Positions 11,160-19,942 of a stretch of 21,298 nt of DNA are shown piece after piece. The stretch's first letter is position 1. Every line of letters starts with the position of its first letter. Source of the stretch: a virus; the IMG/VR virus record IMGVR_UViG_3300030451_003583, positions 1-21,298 of that record. One strand, 5' to 3'. Position numbers and translations under genes: made by a program. Below the pieces are notes generated by a model that worked only from the letters and a program-made list of their open reading frames with translations, was not told where the DNA came from and did not search any database.

Positions 11160-13508
11160 TTATATTTCTCTCAAAGTTACTTTTAAACTACCTGGACTTC
11201 TTGCAATGGAAATCACTATAAATATAGTGCTAGTAGTCAATCCGTTAAATACAGGCATATTATTTATTACTGTACTTTCAAACTGACAAAAATCTCCTAC
11301 TTCCATACCATAAAAATATTTACTACTATCGCCACTATTAGAACTTTGCGAGTTTATTATTTCTACATTAGCCGTAAATTTTGGAACACCATTTATAGTT
11401 CTATAATAATTAGCAAAACTGTCGTTTCTATTTCCCGATCCAGTATTTATAGCAGATGTTGATTTATCTAAATCTCCATCATCTATCAATATATCTAATG
11501 TGTTAGTTACTATATTTTCATTGCTTTGTATATTATAATTTGATCGTATAGAATTTGTAGTATCTTCTGCTGTTTGTTCATATATCTGTTTATCTGTAAT
11601 TGGACTTTTTTGATATTTTATAATTCTTTTGGTAACTAGTTTATCTATAGGACTAACTGATAAGTCAAAAGAAGATATATCTTCTAAACCTATTTTATGA
11701 TCTACTGTCGGATTACTATTCGGTATATGAATATATTGAGGTTTATCATCACTAGTTCTAAATCTGAATACGAATCCACCTTCAAATTGTATTTTTTCTA
11801 AAAGTTTTTTTACTTCTATTGGTTTTGTATTCCAATATTCTACTTTCCAACCAGATCGAGCAGATGCCATATCACTATATCCCTCTGGTGTTTCTGACGA
11901 TCCACCTCTGCCAGTAAACCTCGATAGTATATCTCTGTGCATATCAATTACGTTTGTTACTACGCCACTTCCAAAATGTTTTTCAAATCCGTCACCACCA
12001 AAATATAATTTTTTTATAGAGGTTACAGCAGATTGATGCTCCAATGGATTTGATTCACTATCAGATGATCCTTCGTCTACAATTTCTGCCTTTGCAATAA
12101 TTTGTATATCTTTAATTTTTACAGTCATTGAAGAAGTTTCTGCGTTGTGCATATTTACACTATTAAACAATAAAGATATTTCAAAACTAGCAGGAGCATT
12201 ACCGTCAGACTTAGAAAAATCAGATAAAAAATCAAATGTATGACTAAATGATCCGTTAGCATCTTTTGAATCATCAGTTTCTGTTTCTACTGTATCATCT
12301 CCGTCAAACAAACCACGACATTGTACTGATACTTCGTATGCGTCTTGTGAACTTGATCCACCAAAACCATTATTATAACTTGCAACATCGTAGGAAATAA
12401 AAACACTATATGCTGTAACTTTATGATCCTCTTTTGTAGGACTAAATTTTATTCTAAAAAAATCATTGGCGTCCTTGTCAGAGTTTGTTGCTGCCGAAGT
12501 AACTCTATGATTTATTTGAAAAAAACTGCTTGTACTTGTATCTGTTGCATTTGCCTGTGGATTTAAACCTTCTAATTCGAAAGGATCTGCGTGTACATTG
12601 TCACTATCAATTACTTCTGAAGTTGAATCTATCTTCGGACGATATTTATATTCTCTCAATAAATTAAGTTGTGATTGTATTACATTTCTATTTGTATCTG
12701 CTGTTTCAGATTCGTATGTATTTATAGATGTTAGATTATTTGTTTTATTATTACTACCGTCTAATTGTTCTATTGGTGCAAATATAGGATAAGAGTCAGA
12801 ATTTCTAAAAGCATCTTTAACAGGATAATGCAAAAATTCATTAGAAAAAGATCTGTGTATCAAGCAATTATATCTACCACCATTCAAAGTATCTACTTCT
12901 ACTGGAAAAACTTTTACATCGCTATCTTCGTCTACTAATGCAGGACTAGCGTCTGTCGAGGCAACTGTTTTTTTATAATCTCCATAAACAATAGGATAAT
13001 AATTACCAGAGTCTGATTGAAATTGTGGTATTTTTATAAAATCTATAGGTGTTGCAGACGCAATAGTTAAAGTTACTTGATGATTGCTATTTAACTTTAC
13101 ATCTTTAAGTCTACCTGTAAATACTGTCAAATAATCTCCACTAGATATACTGCCTACTTTAGACTGAACAGTAACAGTATGATTCAAATAATACCTTGTG
13201 CCTTGATTTAATATTTCTTCTGATAATTTAGCGTCAGAGTGATTAGCTAATTGTCCATTGTGACACACTATACTAATATTTCCTGTTTTTGCCGTACCTT
13301 TTTCTAAATCAATAGATTCACGAATTGACATATTATTTAAAATAAAAGGGTGGTAAACGGCATCTGTACCTGCACCTACTTCTTCCGTGCCTAATCTTAT
13401 GTATGCTGCTGTTCCACTACCACCAGTATTTGATATTTGTACTAGCCAAGATTCTGCAAATCCCTGTGCTAATGCAGATCGATAATTAGATTGTAATGTT
13501 AAAGCCAT
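11160..13508 (-). CDS. Large tail hub / baseplate-like protein (782 aa)
   Basis: Located directly after the tape measure, where siphophages keep tail-tip proteins. The N-terminal 160 residues are beta-rich with 'DYLTVFTGRLKDVKL' and 'HQVTLTIASAT', as in tail-hub domains. A central region rich in Ser, Thr, Asp and Asn may be an insertion exposed on the virion. Around residues 560-620 'IEVKKLLEKIQFEGGFVFRF' resembles hub proteins that build the tail tip ring. It may include receptor-binding parts. It starts in a TAATG overlap with the tape-measure stop. Confidence 0.6.
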   Translation of the reverse strand: MALTLQSNYRSALAQGFAESWLVQISNTGGSGTAAYIRLGTEEVGAGTDAVYHPFILNNMSIRESIDLEKGTAKTGNISIVCHNGQLANHSDAKLSEEILNQGTRYYLNHTVTVQSKVGSISSGDYLTVFTGRLKDVKLNSNHQVTLTIASATPIDFIKIPQFQSDSGNYYPIVYGDYKKTVASTDASPALVDEDSDVKVFPVEVDTLNGGRYNCLIHRSFSNEFLHYPVKDAFRNSDSYPIFAPIEQLDGSNNKTNNLTSINTYESETADTNRNVIQSQLNLLREYKYRPKIDSTSEVIDSDNVHADPFELEGLNPQANATDTSTSSFFQINHRVTSAATNSDKDANDFFRIKFSPTKEDHKVTAYSVFISYDVASYNNGFGGSSSQDAYEVSVQCRGLFDGDDTVETETDDSKDANGSFSHTFDFLSDFSKSDGNAPASFEISLLFNSVNMHNAETSSMTVKIKDIQIIAKAEIVDEGSSDSESNPLEHQSAVTSIKKLYFGGDGFEKHFGSGVVTNVIDMHRDILSRFTGRGGSSETPEGYSDMASARSGWKVEYWNTKPIEVKKLLEKIQFEGGFVFRFRTSDDKPQYIHIPNSNPTVDHKIGLEDISSFDLSVSPIDKLVTKRIIKYQKSPITDKQIYEQTAEDTTNSIRSNYNIQSNENIVTNTLDILIDDGDLDKSTSAINTGSGNRNDSFANYYRTINGVPKFTANVEIINSQSSNSGDSSKYFYGMEVGDFCQFESTVINNMPVFNGLTTSTIFIVISIARSPGSLKVTLREI

Positions 13509-15664
13509 TATGCAAGATTTCTCCCTACGGCATTTTCTATTTCTGGTATAAGCGTATCTCTTACAAACTCATCTGTGCCAAGTATATTACCATTTAAGTT
13601 AATAGTAACAGAACTATCTCCACCTGCAGATCCACCTGCATTACCGAGAGGTGTTACTTGAACTCTTTCTCTACCTGTTGGATTATCTCCAACCATAATC
13701 ATTTGTCTACCTTGTGTAATAAAGTCTGCTCCGATTGCTGCTTTTCTTGCTGCATCTATCTGTGATTTAAATTGTGCAACTTTTGTCATACCTGCAGCAA
13801 ATAAACTTAATGCTTTACCAAGACTTCCTTCTTTCAATGCTTCTGTAAATGCTAATAAAGTATTACCAATAGCTAACGCTTGGCGAAGTCTTAATAATGA
13901 TATAGTGACTTCTTTGTTGCCTTTAGAAAACTGCATTGCTGCACCTGCTAAATCATCAAATGCTTTTATAGAATCCTCGTTTTCTTCTTTAAATTTTACT
14001 AAATCATCTCCGAGTTTTTGTAAGAAACTTCTTTCATCTTCGCCACCTAAACCAGTTTCTTGTTGATATTTTAATATTGCTTCTCTTAATAAATTTATTT
14101 GATCTATGGTTGCTTGATTTTCATCAAAAGATATTTCTCCACTAAATATTCGATCTAATATATCTGCAAAAGGAGATACATTTGCCATTTCACTAGTATC
14201 GCCTAAATCTCCAAAGTTTAATGCCATAGCAGCTGCTATATTTGTCATAAAATCATTATCATTAAAAGTTCTAGTGAGTTCTTCTGGTGTTAAAACGCCG
14301 TCTGCTAAAACTTCATTAAAAAAATTTCTTAATTCTGTTACATTAGCATTTCTTGCATCATTGGTAAATTCAAAAAGTTTATCATCAAATTTGTCAAATA
14401 AATTATCAAATCCAAATGCACCACTATCAGTCATTAGTTGTTCTATGTTAATTGCAGGAAATCCAGTTTCTAATGTTTTAATTAAGTCATCAAAAAAAGT
14501 TACTTCAGTAGTTGGAATATCTCTTAACTGTTGATTTAACATTTGCAATGCTTCATTAGGATTATCTCTTAATGCGTTTCCAAACTCGATTACTCTTTGT
14601 TCATTTGATTCATTAAAAAATTTTCGTAAGTCTAAATCATCTGAAGCAAAACCTATTTCTTTCATTATGGACAACACTTTGTCATCTAACACATTTCCTA
14701 AATTATTTTGAAAACTAATAGTTTTTTGAGATTCTTTATTTAAACTTGCGAAAAACTCTGTAAACTTATTATCAGGTGTTTCATTTAAAGATTCTATAAA
14801 CTCTGTTGTTAAGTTTGTAATACCTAATACAAACGGCTCTAACTTACCACCACCAGTTTCAAGCAAATCCCCAAATGCAGAACTTAATCTACCAAATGCT
14901 ATAGTTGTAGCATCTACATTTAATGCAGTTCCACCAAACTGTATTTCTAATTCTTTTAAAATAATTTCTTGTGCTTTTACAGTTTGATTCGTTTTGTCTA
15001 ACTGTTTAATCATTGCTTTTTGTTGATCGGTAAACTGAATACCTATTCTTTGCAATGCTGCTACCCCACGAGCAGGATCATTCAATGCTTTACCTACTTG
15101 TATAGCAGATTGTTGTAAATCTTGTCCGAGTGCAACAGAAATATTTAATATTGCCTCTGTAGCATCTTTAAATACCTGCCCTTTAATTTGTGTGAAGGTT
15201 AATAAAACACCTTGCATAGATAGTATTGTTTCATCTCCAATACCTGTCAATCTTTGCATTTGTGAAGCAAGTCCTTGCAATTCTCTTGAACTAACACCTG
15301 CAGCAAACTTGGTAGATCGTAATGTTTGATTTAATTTTGCTACTGCTCTTTCTTGTTCTGAAAAAGCTCTAATCAATCTACCAACTGTTCTATCAGCTAA
15401 GTTGAATGCAAAAGTTACAAGAAGTAACTGTGAACGAAAAGTTGCAAAACTTATTCTTGCTTTACTAGCATTATTTGTTAATCGATTAAAACTTACTCCA
15501 AATAATCCTGTTTGTTTTCTTGCTTTGTTTTGTGCAGCAGCAAGTTTCCTTGTTGCATCATCTAGTTTTTTTTGTGCGTTTGCAGCAGTCGTAAATGCTT
15601 TTGCTAGTTCTTTATCTCCAGTCGCTTCAAACCGTACCTGTACTTTTAAATCTGTTTCAGCCAT
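13508..15664 (-). CDS. Tail length tape-measure protein (718 aa)
   Basis: Begins MAETDLKVQVRFEATGDKEL, then a long coiled-coil (residues about 20-55), a hydrophobic segment near 75-100 (QLLLVTFAFNLADRT) and the conserved tape-measure core 'ALGQDLQQSAIQVGKAL-NDPARGVAALQRIGIQFT' near 180-220. The C-terminal third has hydrophobic helices (LFAAGMTKVAQFKSQI) and a Gly-rich tail. By the usual rule of about 1.5 angstroms per residue the tail would be roughly 110 nm. It sits after the chaperone pair as in lambda-like phages. Confidence 0.85.
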   Translation of the reverse strand: MAETDLKVQVRFEATGDKELAKAFTTAANAQKKLDDATRKLAAAQNKARKQTGLFGVSFNRLTNNASKARISFATFRSQLLLVTFAFNLADRTVGRLIRAFSEQERAVAKLNQTLRSTKFAAGVSSRELQGLASQMQRLTGIGDETILSMQGVLLTFTQIKGQVFKDATEAILNISVALGQDLQQSAIQVGKALNDPARGVAALQRIGIQFTDQQKAMIKQLDKTNQTVKAQEIILKELEIQFGGTALNVDATTIAFGRLSSAFGDLLETGGGKLEPFVLGITNLTTEFIESLNETPDNKFTEFFASLNKESQKTISFQNNLGNVLDDKVLSIMKEIGFASDDLDLRKFFNESNEQRVIEFGNALRDNPNEALQMLNQQLRDIPTTEVTFFDDLIKTLETGFPAINIEQLMTDSGAFGFDNLFDKFDDKLFEFTNDARNANVTELRNFFNEVLADGVLTPEELTRTFNDNDFMTNIAAAMALNFGDLGDTSEMANVSPFADILDRIFSGEISFDENQATIDQINLLREAILKYQQETGLGGEDERSFLQKLGDDLVKFKEENEDSIKAFDDLAGAAMQFSKGNKEVTISLLRLRQALAIGNTLLAFTEALKEGSLGKALSLFAAGMTKVAQFKSQIDAARKAAIGADFITQGRQMIMVGDNPTGRERVQVTPLGNAGGSAGGDSSVTINLNGNILGTDEFVRDTLIPEIENAVGRNLA

Positions 15665-16070
15665 TTTCTTTTATTTTATATTGTTGTGATTGAATATAAT
15701 TTAACATTTTTTCTATAACATTGCACTTATCAATCCATTTTTTTGGTTGATTTCCGTATGATCCTGGATAAGGTGGTACTTTCATCTTTTTGCAATATAT
15801 AAACTTTTGTATATCTCTTTGATATTCTTTGCTTAAAAAATGATTAGGACAAGAAAAAAACGGTAGATGTGATACGATTGCTTGATGCAATTCAAATTTC
15901 TTTTTTGATGTTTTATTGTGTTCTATTAACTCTTCTTTGAGAAGTCCTATAACTTCCCATACATCGTCCATAGATGTAAAGGTGTGAACGCTGTTATTCT
16001 TTTTTAGAGGTAACTTAGCTTTATATGGAAAGGTAGAATACTGACAACCCTCACACCAATCATCTAACAA
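15657..16070 (-). CDS. T part of the tail assembly chaperone (made by -1 frameshift)
   Basis: This frame lies directly after the 87-residue chaperone and before the tape measure, the place of gene T in lambda. Its only stand-alone start is a TTG at 16070 without a ribosome site, but it joins the upstream gene without a stop after a -1 slip at GGGGGAA. The segment has CEGC near its start and CPNHF in the middle, and a basic C-terminus. The fused product would help the tape measure and tail tube assemble. Confidence 0.65.
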   Translation of the reverse strand: MLDDWCEGCQYSTFPYKAKLPLKKNNSVHTFTSMDDVWEVIGLLKEELIEHNKTSKKKFELHQAIVSHLPFFSCPNHFLSKEYQRDIQKFIYCKKMKVPPYPGSYGNQPKKWIDKCNVIEKMLNYIQSQQYKIKENG

Positions 16071-16360
16071 TATATTTAATTCTAGTGAGAGGGATTCTAT
16101 TCCCCCAAGCTATTGTAATCCTGTATAGCTACTTGCAGTTCTGCTCTATCATCTATTGATAAAGACTTAATAAATTTATCATCTACTGATTCTACGCCTG
16201 ATCTAATCCATAGCGTACTTAAAGCAAATTGATTTTTAATTACTGCTTGTCCGTCTACCATATCTACGACAACTGCGTCCATACATTTGTCAAAATCGTC
16301 TACAGACATCTCTTTTAGAGTAGCTTTAATACCACTCTTAAGTGTTATTTTTTTAGACAT
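15657..16360 (-). CDS. Fused tail assembly chaperone GT, ribosomal -1 frameshift product (about 234 aa)
   Basis: Reading 16360 to the slippery GGGGGAA (16106-16100), stepping back one base and continuing to 15657 gives one uninterrupted frame; 704 bases plus the re-read base equals 235 codons including stop. The junction reads NSLG-GIESLSLELNILLDD. A 9-position stem with one mismatch starts six bases downstream of the heptamer. Tail chaperone pairs in siphophages are commonly made this way, so gene order supports it too. Not proven without protein data. Confidence 0.6.
16048..16106 (-). other. Candidate programmed -1 frameshift signal
   Basis: Slippery G-GGG-GAA (16106-16100) lies just before the zero-frame TAG (16099-16097). 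After a six-base spacer, CCCTCTCAC (16093-16085) pairs with GTGTGAGGG (16056-16048) with one T-T mismatch and a 28-base loop. The P-site GGG re-pairs perfectly after slipping; the A-site GAA-to-GGA step is imperfect, so C-TTG-GGG just upstream is an alternative slip point. Confidence 0.6.
16097..16360 (-). CDS. Tail assembly chaperone, G-like (87 aa)
   Basis: Begins MSKKITLKSGIKATLKEMSV after AAAGGATAATCA. Small, acidic, helical, with the 'SGIKATLKEMSVDDFDKCMD' opening and 'ALSTLWIRSGVES' segment seen in gpG-type chaperones that follow the major tail protein. It ends SLGE-TAG at the slippery run, so most ribosomes should stop here and a minority extend into T. This would give the usual G:GT excess. 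Confidence 0.65.
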   Translation of the reverse strand: MSKKITLKSGIKATLKEMSVDDFDKCMDAVVVDMVDGQAVIKNQFALSTLWIRSGVESVDDKFIKSLSIDDRAELQVAIQDYNSLGE

Positions 16361-16378
16361 TGATTATCCTTTATTTGT

Positions 16379-17395
16379 TTATTCTATAGTGATAGCAACT
16401 AAATCTCCAGAAGTACCTGCTACACCTCTTGTACTTACTGACAAGAACATAGCTTCTTCTTCTGAAAAAGATACATCTGTTATAATTGCTTTCGGTATTG
16501 AAAAATCTACATTTCTAGTAACACTATCTTTTGCAGTCAAAGTATTAGCAACAGTTGATGATCCGTCTTGTCCTTCAAAGGTAGCGACTAATCCGTCTGT
16601 GTCTGCGTCATACTTAATAACAGAATCAAATGTTACAGATGCTTCTGGTAAAGCTCTTGCAATAATTTGAAAACTACCTGCAGCATTGAATCCCATAAAT
16701 TGTGCATCATTTTCTATTGTACAACTGAATGATTTCATAATAGGATCTGCAACACCTGCAATAACTGTTACTGCATTTGTGTCAGCATCATCTCCATAAT
16801 CTGTTGTAAAATAGTTTGTATTAAAGTGAGCTGTGCTAGTAGGATTTAAATTACTTGTAAAACTTGGTTTCATACCACTTTTGAAAGTTCCAGACATTTT
16901 AATTCTTCCTGATTCTTCAGCAATATCTCCATTTAAAGTCAATGAAGTTAAAACACAGCCAGTAAATAACATTGAGTTACTAGCTTCTGGAACGTTTAAT
17001 AATATGCTAAAAGTACCTACATCTGCAGTAGATGTACTGTCGCCTACTTTTAACTCTGAAGGATCGTATGATGCAGGTATAGAAGAAGCACCACTTGCAT
17101 CTTGTGTAATATTTTTGACTAATTTAGGTAAAATAGTTGCGTCTGCAATTCCTGAAAAACTTATTTCTTTAATAGTAAGATTGTTTGATAGGAACATATC
17201 TACTTCTTTTAAAGTTCTTCCTGCTCCGTGTCTTACATCTAAAACTTGTTGTGGATTCAATGAAGGCATTTCGATTGAATCAATATTCATTAATATATAA
17301 TCTCCTACCGTAGAACTTGCTGTACCTACTGTTGCCTCGTGAGCAATAGCTAACTCAAATTCTTTCGGAGAAAATGCTGTACTTAGATTTGCCAT
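16379..17395 (-). CDS. Major tail protein (338 aa)
   Basis: Begins MANLSTAFSPKEFELAIAHE. Beta-rich throughout, Ser/Thr/Asp-rich, with the pattern of tail-tube subunits: an N-terminal strand pair (DYILMNIDSIEMP), a middle 'GCVLTSLTLNGDIAEESGRI...SGTFKS' and C-terminal strands ending GDLVAITIE. The 'LTLNG..AEESGRI..SG.F' segment is typical of siphophage tube proteins. Its place before the chaperone pair matches lambda V. The length suggests an added C-terminal Ig-like or similar domain. Confidence 0.75.
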   Translation of the reverse strand: MANLSTAFSPKEFELAIAHEATVGTASSTVGDYILMNIDSIEMPSLNPQQVLDVRHGAGRTLKEVDMFLSNNLTIKEISFSGIADATILPKLVKNITQDASGASSIPASYDPSELKVGDSTSTADVGTFSILLNVPEASNSMLFTGCVLTSLTLNGDIAEESGRIKMSGTFKSGMKPSFTSNLNPTSTAHFNTNYFTTDYGDDADTNAVTVIAGVADPIMKSFSCTIENDAQFMGFNAAGSFQIIARALPEASVTFDSVIKYDADTDGLVATFEGQDGSSTVANTLTAKDSVTRNVDFSIPKAIITDVSFSEEEAMFLSVSTRGVAGTSGDLVAITIE

Positions 17396-17396
17396 T

Positions 17397-17576
17397 TTAC
17401 TTTACCTCTTTTACTTTTGATTTTACTTCTTCTAAATAATCTTTTGCTAATTCTGGCACACTATCTAATTCTACAGATTTGCCACTATTAAGTTTTGCCC
17501 AGTCAGAATAGTCTAACCTTAGAAAGCTAGGTTTTCTAGGCATAAGTTCGTCTTTTAATTTATATTTTTTAGCCAT
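17397..17576 (-). CDS. Small protein between tail completion and major tail genes (59 aa)
   Basis: Starts MAKKYKLKDELMPRKPSFLR, with GAGTTAATT upstream. Basic N-terminus, then charged helices (PELAKDYLEEVKSKVKEV). It ends one base before the major tail start, so translation is coupled. No family recognised. Possibly a small tail assembly factor or a capsid-tail joining accessory protein. Confidence 0.6.
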   Translation of the reverse strand: MAKKYKLKDELMPRKPSFLRLDYSDWAKLNSGKSVELDSVPELAKDYLEEVKSKVKEVK

Positions 17577-17578
17577 AA

Positions 17579-18088
17579 TTAACTCCTTACAATATAAAAA
17601 GATCCATCTGAAAGTACAAAGAATTTATCATTAGAGGTAACAAATCTCACAAACTTCTCGTGTACCTCTTCATATAGGACTGGAACTGATATTCTCGAAA
17701 CGTAAGAATCTTGTATTCCTGCATCAATGTTGTGTTCTATGGTAGGCATAGCTGCATAAAAATAGGGTATGCTTCCACCATTAGAATTGTTGAATAAAAC
17801 TGTTTCTATTCGACTCACATCTTTGTACATAACATCTAGTGCTTTTTCGTTATTTAATTTTGTATTGATTACATAATCCATTTCTATATTATATAGATTC
17901 ATAAAACTATTTGTTCGTTTTTCTTGCAACTCTTGAGATGTCGGATATATACGCAATGACTTTGTTCCAATGTCTTGATGCTTTGTATCAAAATAAATCG
18001 GCAATGCACCTTTAAATTCTGTGCGTAGTTTATCTCTCAAAGGAGTCATAATTTTATCATAAGTAATGTTGTTTGATGATATTGCCAC
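17579..18088 (-). CDS. Tail terminator / completion protein, copy B (169 aa)
   Basis: Contains 'PLRDKLRTEFKGALPIYFD', 'NLYNIEMDYVI', 'SRIETVLFNNS' and C-terminal 'SYVSRISVPVLYEEV'. This alpha-beta order fits tail terminators or head-tail joining proteins of siphophages, which cap the tube. It shares the same order of motifs with the neighbouring 18088-18507 gene, so the two look like divergent duplicates. It starts in an overlap with that gene's stop and carries an extra C-terminal strand pair. Confidence 0.55.
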   Translation of the reverse strand: MAISSNNITYDKIMTPLRDKLRTEFKGALPIYFDTKHQDIGTKSLRIYPTSQELQEKRTNSFMNLYNIEMDYVINTKLNNEKALDVMYKDVSRIETVLFNNSNGGSIPYFYAAMPTIEHNIDAGIQDSYVSRISVPVLYEEVHEKFVRFVTSNDKFFVLSDGSFYIVRS

Positions 18089-18507
18089 TATCTTACACTC
18101 CTCAATGAAATTTCAAATACTGCTTTTCTGTATCCTTCAAACTCATTATCATCTTCATAGCTTATTCCATCTACTTGTATCTTAAAAGTAGGATCAATCT
18201 CTAGTAAAGAATATAAAGTTTCTTCTAGCCTAGAAACTATTTTAAAAAATTTCTTAATAGTATTGTCATTTCTTTTTCTATCAATCATAAAAAAATCTAT
18301 ATTAAGATTGTATGTGCTAGATAGTTTTGCAAACATAGTTTGATTAGGATTAGATGAATTGCCTCGAATTACAACAAATTGATTACCTCTTATTTGATTT
18401 ATTTTAGAACGAAATACTGGAAGAGATGATTTAAATTCATTTCTTAAAGCACTTTGAATAGTTTCTTCTATACTGGATTTCCAAGCATTAGTAGATACGA
18501 GAGCCAT
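18088..18507 (-). CDS. Tail terminator / completion protein, copy A (139 aa)
   Basis: Motifs: 'TIQSALRNEFKSSLPVFRSK', 'STYNLNIDFFMID', 'VSRLEETLYSLLE' and 'RKAVFEISLRSVR'. Same order as in the 169-residue neighbour, supporting tandem duplication or a paired role such as neck plus tail-terminator. It overlaps the head-tail adaptor gene by 20 bases. The exact family is not certain. Confidence 0.55.
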   Translation of the reverse strand: MALVSTNAWKSSIEETIQSALRNEFKSSLPVFRSKINQIRGNQFVVIRGNSSNPNQTMFAKLSSTYNLNIDFFMIDRKRNDNTIKKFFKIVSRLEETLYSLLEIDPTFKIQVDGISYEDDNEFEGYRKAVFEISLRSVR

Positions 18508-19468
18508 TCTTACCTCGATAGAATTGTTTGAAATCTTTACGAGTCATTTTGACTGAACGCATAGAGGCATTTTCTACTTCTTCATATATACCAGTTACTT
18601 CTATTTCCCACTCATCATTCTGTGTTGCAGTAGATGAATCACTTGATCCTTGAAATCTTATTTGCAATCCTGCTGCTAAATCTTGATAATCTCCATTAAT
18701 AACTTCATCAGTTACAACTTGATTATTTTTTAATGTGTTATCGTCTTTTGCGAAAACAGAATATTTAGCAGTACCAATAGCACCACCAGTTGTTACTATG
18801 ACTTTTAATCTGTCATAGCTACCAAAGTAATTTCCTCTAGTATCAACAATATTAAGGTTTCCAGACACAGATATTTTTCTTACAATTCCCTTAGAGGCAT
18901 CTCCAGTATTCATATAGCTTAACTTTGCTTTTCCACTATTTAAGTCGCTAATGTGCATTTGTGCTTCATCAAAAAGAGATTCTGCTATATCGCTAGTTGG
19001 ATTTTTCCCTCTCACTAAAAAGAAAGCTGCTACTAAAGAAGTAACTCGTCTAATAAGATAATCATAAGTTCCATCTTTTAACAAAAATTGCTCTCTAGGC
19101 AAATTGGAATCAAGCTTAGAATCTACATAGTCACTAGCATCTTTCATTACTCTATTTTTCAAAGTAACGAAATCTTCTCCAGCTTCCATCAATAAATCAT
19201 CTGGACTACTGCTATCGTTATAATAATATACTGCATCTGTTGCACTATCATAAAACCATTCATTGTTTGCATTTACATCAGAAAGAGCAGATTGTGCTGA
19301 TCCTAAATCTTTTCCATCTACAAACAATACAGTAACTAATCCAGAGTCGTGTGATACATACCTACTTCCTGAATCTACAACCCAATTATATATTGGTTTC
19401 TTTGTATCAAATTCATCTAAATTTGGAAAAGTATCTTTTAGATCTCGTGATGTTATATATGTAGGCAT
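18488..19468 (-). CDS. Head-tail adaptor-like protein with extra domains (326 aa)
   Basis: Begins MPTYITSRDLKDTFPNLDEF and later has 'DASDYVDSKLDSNLPREQFL' and 'DYLIRRVTSLVAAFFLVRG', the helical pattern of DUF1320/gp6-type adaptors that dock on the portal ring. Residues about 28-95 (VVDSGSRYVSHDSGLVTVLF...) look like an inserted beta domain, and residues 185-310 form a further beta domain, so it is about twice the usual length. Gene order (before tail terminators) supports the call. Confidence 0.55.
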   Translation of the reverse strand: MPTYITSRDLKDTFPNLDEFDTKKPIYNWVVDSGSRYVSHDSGLVTVLFVDGKDLGSAQSALSDVNANNEWFYDSATDAVYYYNDSSSPDDLLMEAGEDFVTLKNRVMKDASDYVDSKLDSNLPREQFLLKDGTYDYLIRRVTSLVAAFFLVRGKNPTSDIAESLFDEAQMHISDLNSGKAKLSYMNTGDASKGIVRKISVSGNLNIVDTRGNYFGSYDRLKVIVTTGGAIGTAKYSVFAKDDNTLKNNQVVTDEVINGDYQDLAAGLQIRFQGSSDSSTATQNDEWEIEVTGIYEEVENASMRSVKMTRKDFKQFYRGKNGSRIY

Positions 19469-19942
19469 TTACTCTCCTTTGGCTCTTTTATACCACCCAT
19501 ACCAAAATTTTTCTTGTGTGGGGTTATCAGAAATTAGCAAAGAATAGAATAAAATTCTATATGAAATAAATCTATCTGCCTCTAATTTTTTACAAGCAGA
19601 TATTGTTGCAGCACCAATTAATCCATCTTCTTTAATTTCAAAAGTATTTTTATTGTTACACGCTTGTTGCAGTATCTTTACTGCTCTGCGTTGCCCAGTA
19701 TTGACTACACAATCAAAGTATGGATAGCGTAATTCTTTCGGTAGTGATTTGGCTTTAGAAGGAATCCAGTAGTCTTGATAATAAATTTCTTTAGCTTGTT
19801 CTCTAGTTAAGTTCTTGATGTCAAGATGAGGATAGAATCGTTTGGTTATACCGTACTTAGTTTCCCCACCTAAATCGTCTTTATCATTGACATATCCTCC
19901 TTCGTGTTCGAGAACTTTTTCAATAATTTCGTTGAACTCCAT
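19469..19942 (-). CDS. GH108-type lysozyme / endolysin (157 aa)
   Basis: Starts MEFNEIIEKVLEHEGGYVND. The catalytic Glu14 lies in EGGYVNDKDDLGGETKYGI, the signature of the glycosyl hydrolase 108 family (PF05838). The C-terminal half (FDCVVNTGQRRAVKILQQAC, DGLIGAATISACK) is the PG_binding_3 region. It would cut peptidoglycan at lysis after release by the holin. The frame is open further upstream, but the ATG at 19942 overlaps the holin stop (TAATG) and matches the family start. No signal peptide. Confidence 0.85.
   Translation of the reverse strand: MEFNEIIEKVLEHEGGYVNDKDDLGGETKYGITKRFYPHLDIKNLTREQAKEIYYQDYWIPSKAKSLPKELRYPYFDCVVNTGQRRAVKILQQACNNKNTFEIKEDGLIGAATISACKKLEADRFISYRILFYSLLISDNPTQEKFWYGWYKRAKGE

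Noticed and set aside
12598-12792. Plus-strand ORFs inside the virion genes (for example 12598-12792, 14274-14534, 15402-15689, 16833-17300)
   Set aside because: They lie opposite long, well-supported minus-strand genes, lack ribosome sites and have low-complexity Ser/Leu-rich translations typical of shadow frames.
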